Of a stretch of DNA of 64,000 nucleotides, positions 35,719 to 43,557 are shown piece after piece. Positions within the stretch are counted from its first letter, which is position 1, and the number at the start of each line of letters is the position of its first letter. Below the pieces are notes generated by a model. It was not told the DNA's origin. It saw only the letters and a list, made by a program, of their open reading frames with translations, and searched no databases. The position numbers and the translations under genes were made by a program. The stretch is from assembly GCA_963770645.1 (NCBI GenBank), contig CAVYQL010000003.1:1116001-1180000 (forward strand), in the 5' to 3' direction. The DNA is from Bog-473 sp963770645 (GTDB lineage: Bacteria > Actinomycetota > Acidimicrobiia > Acidimicrobiales > RAAP-2).

Positions 35719-38700
35719 CTAGCGCGTCAGGCCGACGATCGCGTTCGCGTCTGGCGTGAAGCCCAGAGATCCGTAGAAAGGAGCGTCGCCATAGGTGAAC
35801 ACACCGCCGTCGGAGGCCACGAGCCAGTAGCCGCCTCCGTCGGGCGTGGCGGCCATGCCCACGATCGGCTTGTTGAGCGCGAGGCCTCCGCCGCTGGCCG
35901 AGCCGTAAAAGCTGGCATCGCCGAAGGCGAACACACCACCGTCAGACGCCACGAGCCAGTAGCCGCCTGCGTCGTGCGTGGCGGCCATGCCCACGATGGG
36001 CTTGTTGAGCGCGAGGTCGCCGGTCGAGCCGTAGTAGGAGGCATCGCCGTAGGTGAACACACCACCGTCGGCGGCCACCAGCCAGTAGCCGGCTCCGTCG
36101 GGGGTGGCGGCCATGCCCACGATCGGCTGGTTGAGCGCGAGGCCGCCGGTCGAGCCGTAGAAGGAGGCATCGCCGTAGGCGAACACACCGCCGTCGGCGG
36201 CCACCAGCCAGTAGCCGCGTCCGTCGGGGGTGGCGGCCATGCCCACGATCGGCTGGTTGAGCGCGAGGTCGCCGGTCGACCCGTAGAAGGAGGCATCGCC
36301 GTAGGCGAACACACCGCCGTCGGCGGCCACCAGCCAGTAGCCGCCTCCGTCGGGCGTGGCGGCCATGCCCACGATCGGCTTGTTGAGCGCAGGCGGGTCT
36401 GAGGCCGACGGGAGCTCCGACGGGCCGTAGCTGAAGACGTGGCCGTCAGTGTCAACGAGGGAGTAGGTGGTCGCTGTCGAGGGCGAGGTGATCGGCGGAG
36501 GATTGACCGGCTGCGACGTGGGCGTCTGACCTTGCGCGATCGTGATCGAGAAGCCGGCTTGTGCCGTCAGGTTGTTGGCGTCGGTCACCTCCGCGGTGAA
36601 GGGGTAGGACCCCGATGACGTTGGTGTCCCCGTCAAGGACCCGCTGGCTGCATCGAGGACGACGCCCGGTGGCAGTGTGCCCGCCGCGATCGACCACTGA
36701 TAGGGAGGCGTCCCTGAGCTGGCCTGCAAGGATGCGCTGTAGGCCTGACCGATCGTGCCGGCCGGGAGTGTGGTCGACTGGACCAACGGCGGGGGCGGTG
36801 GGGGCGATGGGCCCCTCACGATGAGGCCGCCGACCGAGTCGGACCCGGTCCCGACGGCGTCGCAGGTCGCCACCCAGGGGCAGGCGACCGAGGCAAGGCT
36901 CTGCACGCCCGGCAGTGCCTGCTCGTCGGACCAGCTCATGCCGCCGTCCTGCGACGTGACGATCACACCTGTCGAGGTCGAGTAGTCCGCGCCGACTGCA
37001 TAACAGTCGGTACTGGTGGGACAGGCGACCCCGTTGAGCACCTGTGCGTCGCTGGGAAGAGAGCCCTGGGTCCAGTCTGCGCCGTCATCTGTCGTCACCA
37101 GGGCCTCGGCACCGCCCGTCGTCGAGTCGAGTCCGACGGCCGTGCACACCTGGCTGGACATGCAGGCCACCCCGCTCACGGCACCCGACTGCGTCGGGAG
37201 CGTGCCCAGTGCCCACGTCGATCCACCATCGGGGCTGGTGATCACCGCTCCAGCCCCACCAGAAGTGGCGCCGACCGCGAGACAGCTCGTCGCGCTCGGG
37301 CACGTGATGCCCTGGATCTGGTCGATCTGAGAGGGAGCTTGCTCCGACGCCCAGGTGGCGCCGCCGTCAGTCGACACGAGGATGGCTGCTCCCGTCTGCG
37401 TGCTGCCCACGGTGACGCACTCGCTTGCCGTTGGGCAAGAGACCCCCCACAATGCGTTCGCACCGGGGGCCGAGTTCTCCGCCCACGATCCGCCGGCGTT
37501 CGTGGTCGTGACGATGACCCCGCCTGTCGGCCCATGACCGACGGCCACACAGTCCGATGTGGTCGGGCACGAGACACTCTCGAGCCCGTCGACGCCCGCC
37601 GGCCCGTTTCCGAGGGACCATGACTGACCCCCGTCGGTTGTGGTGGCGATGACGCCCCCCTGGGCCCCGGTCCCCACCGAGATGCAGTCCGCACTCGACG
37701 GGCATGCGACGCCGTTGAGCGACGACACTCCGATCGGGACAGCCACGGCCGACCAGCTCGAGCCGCCGTCATTCGTCGAAAAGAAGGTGGCCGCGTCCGA
37801 TGTTCCGTTCTCACCCGACGCGATGCAGATCCCTACCGCTGGACAGTCGATGCCGTAGACGAAGGAGCCGGCCGACGGCAGCGGGTCGTTCGCCCAGGTC
37901 GCACCTCCGTCAAACGTCGAGATGACCGAACCCGAGCCACCGGTGTAGCCGGCGGCGTAGCAATTTCCGGTCGCCGGACAAGAGATCTGGCTCAGGTCCT
38001 GCACTCCCGTTGGTGCCGCTTCATCGACCCACGTCGACCCGCCATCGGTCGTCGCCTCGATCACGCCGGATCCCGACGAGCCGCTCGACCCGACGGCATA
38101 GCACTCGGAGCTCGACACGCAGTCGACGCTGCTGAGAGGCGTCGTCTCGTCAGAGGGAAGTGACTGCTGTGTCCATGCCGCTCCCGAGTCCGTGGTGACG
38201 ATGGCCGCGCCCGCGCCGCCGTAGGCCGAGCCCACGGCGATGCACTCTTGCGCGGTCGGACATGCGACGCCGAAGAGCCCCCCGACTCCCGGCGGCTCGG
38301 AACTGATTGCCCACGCCGTGCCAGGGTCACCACTCACCAGGATCACATTGGCTCCGACCGCGACGCAGTCGGAGGCTGACGAGCAAGAGACGCCACCCAA
38401 TGGTCCGACACCCCGGGGCAATGACACCTGCGACCAGGTCGTCCCCCCGTCCGGGCTCACGATGATCGCCCCGGCGCCATCGGACGTGCCGCCGACCGCG
38501 ACGCACAGGGACGAGCTCAGACAGGCGACTCCCGACAATGCGCCGATGCCGGACGGCACCGCCTCGTCCGTCCAATTCGCTCCCTCGTCGGCGGTGGTGA
38601 GAACGACGCCACCCCCTGATGTTGTCGTGCCGACTGCCGTGCACGTCACCGGGGACGCGCACGCCACCGAGAGCGTGTAGGGGACCCCGGGGTACGACGC

Positions 38701-38898
38701 AGTGACTTGCCAACCAGATGGAGCCGCCAGCGCGAGGTGCGAGGGGATGATCGCGCAGATGGCGAGGCCGAGGATTGCCGCGCAGGCGGCATGCGTGGCG
38801 CCGCCCGTCGCCCGACCGACGCTCCGTCGTCGGCTGCGGAGCAGCCGACCGGCGGGCGTTTTCCGGCCGCCACCCCGGCCCCGTGGCGAGTGTCTCAC
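35719..38898 (-). CDS. Large secreted protein: 14 Cys-x5-Cys repeats, Ig-like domain and GYW repeats
   Basis: About 1,059 residues. After a basic N-terminus comes a hydrophobic signal (CAAILGLAICAIIPSHLALA). Then 14 repeats of about 43 residues follow, each with a cysteine pair C-x5-C and AVG (for example GVACPTSTDCYAVG) plus a T-DGG-TW element like YCF48/BNR propeller blades. A He_PIG-type Ig domain comes next (GTPPYQWSIAAGTLPPGV), then one degenerate and five canonical GYWLVAADGGVFAYGDASFYGS repeats to the C-terminus. The start is uncertain: GTG at 38898 places the signal about 55 residues in, while the frame is open to an ATG at 39060. It is likely an exported surface protein of unknown function. 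Confidence 0.8.
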   Translation of the reverse strand: MRHSPRGRGGGRKTPAGRLLRSRRRSVGRATGGATHAACAAILGLAICAIIPSHLALAAPSGWQVTASYPGVPYTLSVACASPVTCTAVGTTTSGGGVVLTTADEGANWTDEAVPSGIGALSGVACLSSSLCVAVGGTSDGAGAIIVSPDGGTTWSQVSLPRGVGPLGGVSCSSASDCVAVGANVILVSGDPGTAWAISSEPPGVGGLFGVACPTAQECIAVGSAYGGAGAAIVTTDSGAAWTQQSLPSDETTPLSSVDCVSSSECYAVGSSGSSGSGVIEATTDGGSTWVDEAAPTGVQDLSQISCPATGNCYAAGYTGGSGSVISTFDGGATWANDPLPSAGSFVYGIDCPAVGICIASGENGTSDAATFFSTNDGGSSWSAVAVPIGVSSLNGVACPSSADCISVGTGAQGGVIATTTDGGQSWSLGNGPAGVDGLESVSCPTTSDCVAVGHGPTGGVIVTTTNAGGSWAENSAPGANALWGVSCPTASECVTVGSTQTGAAILVSTDGGATWASEQAPSQIDQIQGITCPSATSCLAVGATSGGAGAVITSPDGGSTWALGTLPTQSGAVSGVACMSSQVCTAVGLDSTTGGAEALVTTDDGADWTQGSLPSDAQVLNGVACPTSTDCYAVGADYSTSTGVIVTSQDGGMSWSDEQALPGVQSLASVACPWVATCDAVGTGSDSVGGLIVRGPSPPPPPPLVQSTTLPAGTIGQAYSASLQASSGTPPYQWSIAAGTLPPGVVLDAASGSLTGTPTSSGSYPFTAEVTDANNLTAQAGFSITIAQGQTPTSQPVNPPPITSPSTATTYSLVDTDGHVFSYGPSELPSASDPPALNKPIVGMAATPDGGGYWLVAADGGVFAYGDASFYGSTGDLALNQPIVGMAATPDGRGYWLVAADGGVFAYGDASFYGSTGGLALNQPIVGMAATPDGAGYWLVAADGGVFTYGDASYYGSTGDLALNKPIVGMAATHDAGGYWLVASDGGVFAFGDASFYGSASGGGLALNKPIVGMAATPDGGGYWLVASDGGVFTYGDAPFYGSLGFTPDANAIVGLTR
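35770..36400 (-). repeat. 126-bp tandem coding repeats, second locus
   Basis: The phrase ggccatgccc recurs at about 35851, 35983, 36109, 36235 and 36361, a 42-codon period with one 6-bp insertion. The units are nearly identical to each other at DNA level, and the encoded motif matches the repeats at 10757-11380, showing the two genes share one module. Confidence 0.88.
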
Positions 38899-39084
38899 CG
38901 AGGCCGCCTGACGTGCCCGCGCGACAAGTACTGCGAGAGGCGTCGTACACCCGCCACCGCGAAGTCCGACATCCGTCGCTGCAGCTCCGAAGACAATGAC
39001 CCCCCTGAAGTCCCCGAGATCCACTGGAATCCTCGAAGAAATCAAACCCGACGACGACAACGATGCCGCAACTCGGGGGCTCCG

Positions 39085-39134
39085 TCATTGGGCGATTCGA
39101 ACAAAAACACCCCGCGTCATTGTTCCGATCGTCC
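39085..39134 (-). promoter_or_regulatory. ECF-sigma-like promoter element of the 14-repeat protein
   Basis: Read leftward, GGAAC is followed after 19 bp by GTT, within a longer conserved stretch (GTTCGAATCGCCCAATGA at the downstream edge). The 50 bp align without gaps to 41535-41486 with 32 identities. GGAAC-N(18-19)-GTT is the general spacing of ECF sigma factor promoters in actinobacteria. Confidence 0.55.
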
Positions 39135-39191
39135 AATCGGCCCTGCCGGCTGTGCTCTGATCTGACGTCGACCACGAAGTCCCCGGGACGC

Positions 39192-39223
39192 GACTGTGGG
39201 ACCCCCGGAGGGGTCCCACAGTC
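39192..39223 (-). terminator. Terminator of the CK-module gene, 14-bp perfect stem
   Basis: gactgtgggacccc and ggggtcccacagtc pair around a cgga tetraloop. It lies 49 bp downstream of the CK-module protein stop (39273) on the same strand, separating it from the promoter of the next gene. Confidence 0.88.
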
Positions 39224-39272
39224 TTGATCCCACCAAGCTCCCCGACGCGGGAGCCCCTGACCGAGGGCTAGC

Positions 39273-41411
39273 TCAGTGGGTGGCCCCGTTGGTGAAAGTC
39301 TCGATGTTGAGGCCACCGCCCAGGTCGATGGTTGCCGTCTGGGGCAGGGGACCCGGCGTGACCGGTGCTGGTGGGACCACCGAGCCGAATCCTTGGTACT
39401 CGAAGGAGGCAAGGTCCACCCCGACCAGGCTGGGGGCTTGTGCCGTGACCGAAACCGTGACCGGCGACCCATTGCTGTTGATGAGCGGGATGCCGGGCAA
39501 GCCGATTTCGCCCGAGCACTGTGAGCCCGTGGCCGGGACGACAAGCGGCACGGAACCGCTGGATGAGGTTCCGTTCACCGTGTAGCTCCAGCTGTAGGTG
39601 AACGTGTCACCCGCGAGGGCGGCGTCGGTCGATGTCTGCGCGGTGCAGATCTTGAAGACGCCGGTCACCGTGCTGTTGGTGTACGTCACCACCGTCTCGT
39701 CGCCGACCCCGCCGTACGGAACGGTTACCACGGCCGGGTTCGCACCAGGCACCGAGACGAGCTGGTTCACGAACGTGGTCCCGTCGAACCCGTCGGCGGC
39801 AGTGTCGCTGACGTAGTAGTCCGGGTTGGACTCGGTCTCGTCGATCGTGGCCGTGCCGGCGGGCACCTGAATGGCCTGCGAGCAGCCACCAACAGCGACC
39901 GGGTTGATCGGCGTGTCATTGACGCTGAAGGCGAAGCTACCGGTGACCGATGCGTCACCAGCGTCCTTGCAGACCTCAACCCAGCCGAGCGCCTCGTTCG
40001 TGAAGATCGCGGCATTCAGGTTGGTCGGGCTGACCGTGACCGTGGCCGAGCTCGAGGTCGTGGTCCCGGCGCTCGGCGGGCTCACTGCGACGCCGCTGAT
40101 GGCCGTGTTCGGCGTTGCCACCTCAGTGATCGTGGCGGTCGAACCTGCCGGCAGGGACGTGGAGTCGATCGAGCATGGGGTCTCCCCAAACTGAGCGGAG
40201 ACGTCGACCGACTGCGTACCAGCGGCATCGTTCACCTTGAATTTGAACGTTTGGCCCGAGAGGCCTTCGGCGTTTGACGCCAGGCTCTTGCAGACCTTCA
40301 CCTTTCCCATGAGGGTGTCGTTCGTGAAGTACGCGGTGGTGGTCAAGTTGGGCTCGACCGCGAAGGTGGCCGTGGCGTCATTCAGATTCCTACTCAGGAG
40401 ATCCGAGGTCGGATACGCGCTGATCCCGCTCACGTAGTACGGGAACCCCACGGACTCGGTCACGGTGTAATCGCCAATGGGAAGGCCGGCGCCGTTCAGA
40501 ACCTCGTTGCACTGTCCGGCGAGCACCTGCTCCTGGTCAACCGTTTGACCAGTCGAGTTGGTCACCGTGAAGGTCCACGGACCGATCGGCACGTACGAGT
40601 CGCCTGCGATCTTGCAGATCTCGAGGTAGCCGTTGCTGATCGGAACGGAGTTCGCGTTCGTGTAGGCCACCTCTGTGACCCCTCCGGTCAGCGTGACCGT
40701 CGTCGTGCCTCCCGGGTAGCTGGTGTCGCTCAACGAACCGTTGAGGGCCGTGATGCTGCTCACCTGCACTCCAGGGACCGGGGCCTCGGCGATGTTGACC
40801 GAGGTTCCGACCTGGAACGAACCGAGATCGTCACAACTTCCATAGGTGTCGCCAGGGGCCGCAGCCGGGACGGTGAAGGAATCGGTGAACGACCCGGCAT
40901 TGGCCGTGAAGTTGAAGGGGTAGCCGGTCAGGTTGGCGCTGCTGGCATCTGCCACCTTGCACACCTTCAACTCGCCCTTCGCGGGCTCGTCCTTGAACCT
41001 CGTCTCGACCGTGTTCCCTGCCGCCACGGTCACTGTGGCCGTTCGGGTGGCCACGTCGCCCGTGCCCGCAGTCGACGGAATCACCTTGATCTTGGTGAGG
41101 ACGGTCTTACCAGTCGTGTCAGGAAGCTCGGCGACGGTGTGACTCCCGGCCGAGACGTCGACAGACGCACACGGTCCGTTGGCTTCCACTCCGATTGGCG
41201 CCGCGCCGTCCACGCTGAACTCGTAGGTCCCCGTGACGGACCCGACCTTACAGATTTCGATATGTGTCGTCACGGTGGCGGGGGCTCTTGAGGCAAACAC
41301 CGCCGGCGCAGCCGCCAAGGTCATTCCGCCAATGAGGGCGGCCGCGGCCACCCCAGCCAGCGTCACTCGCCGGCTCCTCCGTGCGGCACGGTGCCGCCCT
41401 CGTCGTCCCAT
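39273..41411 (-). CDS. Secreted protein with six CK modules (prealbumin/SpaA-like)
   Basis: A 712-residue exported protein. A very basic N-terminus is followed by a signal segment (LAGVAAAALIGGMTLAAAPA, about 19-38). The mature part consists of six modules of 90-110 residues, each opening with an E/K-I/V-C-K phrase (HIEICKVG, ELKVCKVA, YLEICKIA, KVKVCKSL, WVEVCKDA, VFKICTAQ), a F-x-F-x-V strand, a second cysteine about 30 residues later and a T-V-T-E-type strand. This resembles collagen-binding/SpaA prealbumin folds with an intramodule disulfide. No sortase signal is seen at the C-terminus. ATG at 41411 has an AAGGAG SD. Function unknown; adhesion or wall architecture is plausible. Confidence 0.82.
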   Translation of the reverse strand: MGRRGRHRAARRSRRVTLAGVAAAALIGGMTLAAAPAVFASRAPATVTTHIEICKVGSVTGTYEFSVDGAAPIGVEANGPCASVDVSAGSHTVAELPDTTGKTVLTKIKVIPSTAGTGDVATRTATVTVAAGNTVETRFKDEPAKGELKVCKVADASSANLTGYPFNFTANAGSFTDSFTVPAAAPGDTYGSCDDLGSFQVGTSVNIAEAPVPGVQVSSITALNGSLSDTSYPGGTTTVTLTGGVTEVAYTNANSVPISNGYLEICKIAGDSYVPIGPWTFTVTNSTGQTVDQEQVLAGQCNEVLNGAGLPIGDYTVTESVGFPYYVSGISAYPTSDLLSRNLNDATATFAVEPNLTTTAYFTNDTLMGKVKVCKSLASNAEGLSGQTFKFKVNDAAGTQSVDVSAQFGETPCSIDSTSLPAGSTATITEVATPNTAISGVAVSPPSAGTTTSSSATVTVSPTNLNAAIFTNEALGWVEVCKDAGDASVTGSFAFSVNDTPINPVAVGGCSQAIQVPAGTATIDETESNPDYYVSDTAADGFDGTTFVNQLVSVPGANPAVVTVPYGGVGDETVVTYTNSTVTGVFKICTAQTSTDAALAGDTFTYSWSYTVNGTSSSGSVPLVVPATGSQCSGEIGLPGIPLINSNGSPVTVSVTAQAPSLVGVDLASFEYQGFGSVVPPAPVTPGPLPQTATIDLGGGLNIETFTNGATH

Positions 41412-41485
41412 GTGTCTCCTTCGTCGCTCAACGAAATGCCTGGCGGCACTTCTTGTCCCAATGGTGATGGAGCGCCAGGACCAGG

Positions 41486-41535
41486 TCATCGGGCGATCCG
41501 AACGAAGAATCGGCCACCTGTTGTTCGAACCGCCC
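41486..41535 (-). promoter_or_regulatory. ECF-sigma-like promoter element of the CK-module protein
   Basis: Aligned over 50 bp to 39085-39134 with 32 identities concentrated in two blocks: CGAACAA (upstream) and GTTCGGATCGCCCGATGA (downstream), with the same spacing. It lies 75-124 bp upstream of the ATG. Confidence 0.55.
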
Positions 41536-41656
41536 AGCGCGCGGACTCCCGTGGCCGCCCGTTCTTGAGCGTCGCGCGCGGGCATCCGCGCCAGCGCGGG
41601 CACGGCTCCATGTCACCCGCATCTCACGCCACCGGCGGAGGGCAGATTCCAATTCC

Positions 41657-41699
41657 TTCAATTCCGCTGGACAAACAGATTTCAATTCTCGCTGGACAA
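41657..41699. repeat. Direct repeat upstream of the PucR-type regulator
   Basis: ttcaattccgctggacaa (41657-41674) recurs as ttcaattctcgctggacaa (41681-41699), a 24-bp period. It lies about 145-190 bp before the regulator start in the 433-bp gap 41412-41844, which otherwise holds only the ECF-like element and no gene. It could be a regulator binding site. Confidence 0.65.
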
Positions 41700-41844
41700 G
41701 AGAGCCGCGAAGGACTATTCACAAGACCGCAAAGAATGGTTGGAATGAAGCTCGGGTGCGTGCCGTTGTCGGCGAGCCATAACGTTCCATTGGCGCTCGT
41801 GTCTTCACTGACCCCCCCGTCCCCCCGGGAGGTGGTTTGGCGCC

Positions 41845-43533
41845 GTGACAACCCAGTCGACGTACCCCTCGAGGAACGGACATGCCTCCGAATACCCGTC
41901 CGACCTCGATGTTCCCGTTCGGGCTCCCGGCACTCTTCGGGCGCCTGACCGCGGATTCGAGCTCGACCACTTCGCGCACGTAGAACACGAGGCCCTGGCC
42001 GTCTGCGACGCTTCGGGGAAGGTGATGCGCGCCGATCATGCAACAGCTCGCATCCTGGGCGGCGCACCAGAGGATCTCGTCGGCCGCACGCTCGCGGACG
42101 TGTTCGTCGACGACTGCGAGGTCGTCGACGCCGGACTCGAGCGTGCCGGCCGGCCAATGGCGGACGCCGCCTGGTACGCCGTCGAGGCAGTCGGCTTCCA
42201 TGGAGAACGCGTTCCCCTCCTTCTCATGATGCGACCACTGCCTGGTTCAAGTCCGAGGCTCATCCTGGTGGCACTCGAAATTCCGCTGGATTCCTCGCCT
42301 GACAGCTCCGCGGCCCTCAACGTCAGCCGGCGCCGTGCCATCCGAGCGACCACCGAGTTCCAAAAGGAACTGCTCGCTCAGATCGCCCGCGGAGAGGGCT
42401 TGAGCGGGATGATGGAGATGCTGCGCCAGCACGTCGAGCGACCGGTCCTTGTCCTCGACCCCTCCCGCACCGTTCTCGCTGAAGCAGGTGTCCGCCTGTC
42501 CGACAGGATCGGTCTCCCTCGCATACAGGGCGCCCTCAGAGATACGCGGCACGGAGTAGTGACCAGAGGGTCGGGATGCCTCTCGGCCGCGATCGCCCCA
42601 GACGGCCGAGTTCTCGGATGGCTCTGCATCCTCGACAAGGTCGGCGACATCGATGGACGTATCTGCACTGCCCTCGAGCAGGCTGTATCGATCGTCACTT
42701 TCGAGCTGATGCGTATTGAGCGCTCCCTCGAGGCCGAGGCGTCGTCGCTTCGTGAACTCGCCGATCAACTGATTGGCGACCCCACGTCCGACCGCGTCCC
42801 GTCCCTGGCCAAGGCTCTCGGGTACGACCTCAGCCGACCACACCGCGTGCTGGCCGTCAGTGGCGGCGAGGAGAGCGACGACCAGGTGGCGCTCACCGAG
42901 AATACGCTGCGATCACTCAATCTCGGCCCGCCTCTCGTGGCCACCAATCGCGATCGACTCTTCGTGGCCTTGCCCGATGAGGATCAACCTTCACTCGAGG
43001 TCGAGCTTCTCCTCTCGGACGTCGCGCAGGCACTCGAGAAGGCGCTGGGGCGCGACATCCGTGTCGGCGTCGGGCAGGCGTACGATCCGCGGCAGCTGCG
43101 AACATCCGTGGATGAAGCAGTCTTCGCTCTCGATTTCGCCGTGTCGGTGGGGTGCTCGAACCGGGTTACACGCTTCGATCAGCTGGGCTTTTGGCAGCTC
43201 CTCGTCGACTCGAGTTCGGCCATCAAGCTTCGTGGACTGGTTGAGCAATGGATCGGAGCGCTCATCCGTCACGACGCGATGCAACGAAGCGACCTGGTTA
43301 ACACGCTCAGCGTCTACCTCACCGAGTCATGTGCCACGGAATCCGCCGCCGCCAACCTGTTCATTCACCGGAACACGCTCCGGTACCGCCTTACGAAGAT
43401 CGCTCAGATCACGGGATGCGACGTCAGCGATCCCGACCAGCGGTTCCACCTCGAGCTGGCTTGCCGGGCGCGGGCGCTGCTCACAATGCTCGACGGGATC
43501 GATGCCTCCGTCCCTCTTTCTCCCGCCAGATGA
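41845..43533 (+). CDS. PAS-PucR family transcriptional regulator
   Basis: A 562-residue regulator. Residues about 45-150 form a PAS domain (HEALAVCDASGKVMRADHATARILG). A central region (about 190-460) shows the sensor and GGDEF-like CdaR layout, and the C-terminus (about 490-550) has the PucR helix-turn-helix LVNTLSVYLTESCATESAAANLFIHRNTLRYRLTKI shortened here by family-typical spacing. PucR/CdaR proteins usually activate catabolic or secondary-metabolite genes in response to a ligand. The GTG start follows a gggaggtgg SD. It is surrounded by secreted-protein genes and ends 24 bp from the convergent S53 peptidase; its targets are unknown. Confidence 0.88.
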   Translation: MTTQSTYPSRNGHASEYPSDLDVPVRAPGTLRAPDRGFELDHFAHVEHEALAVCDASGKVMRADHATARILGGAPEDLVGRTLADVFVDDCEVVDAGLERAGRPMADAAWYAVEAVGFHGERVPLLLMMRPLPGSSPRLILVALEIPLDSSPDSSAALNVSRRRAIRATTEFQKELLAQIARGEGLSGMMEMLRQHVERPVLVLDPSRTVLAEAGVRLSDRIGLPRIQGALRDTRHGVVTRGSGCLSAAIAPDGRVLGWLCILDKVGDIDGRICTALEQAVSIVTFELMRIERSLEAEASSLRELADQLIGDPTSDRVPSLAKALGYDLSRPHRVLAVSGGEESDDQVALTENTLRSLNLGPPLVATNRDRLFVALPDEDQPSLEVELLLSDVAQALEKALGRDIRVGVGQAYDPRQLRTSVDEAVFALDFAVSVGCSNRVTRFDQLGFWQLLVDSSSAIKLRGLVEQWIGALIRHDAMQRSDLVNTLSVYLTESCATESAAANLFIHRNTLRYRLTKIAQITGCDVSDPDQRFHLELACRARALLTMLDGIDASVPLSPAR

Positions 43534-43557
43534 CTGCCGGAAATAGTCCCGGAGCTT

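Noticed and set aside
39273..41603. A longer start for the CK-module protein at 41603
   Set aside because: It would pass through the ECF-like promoter element; the ATG at 41411 has a good SD and directly precedes the signal peptide.
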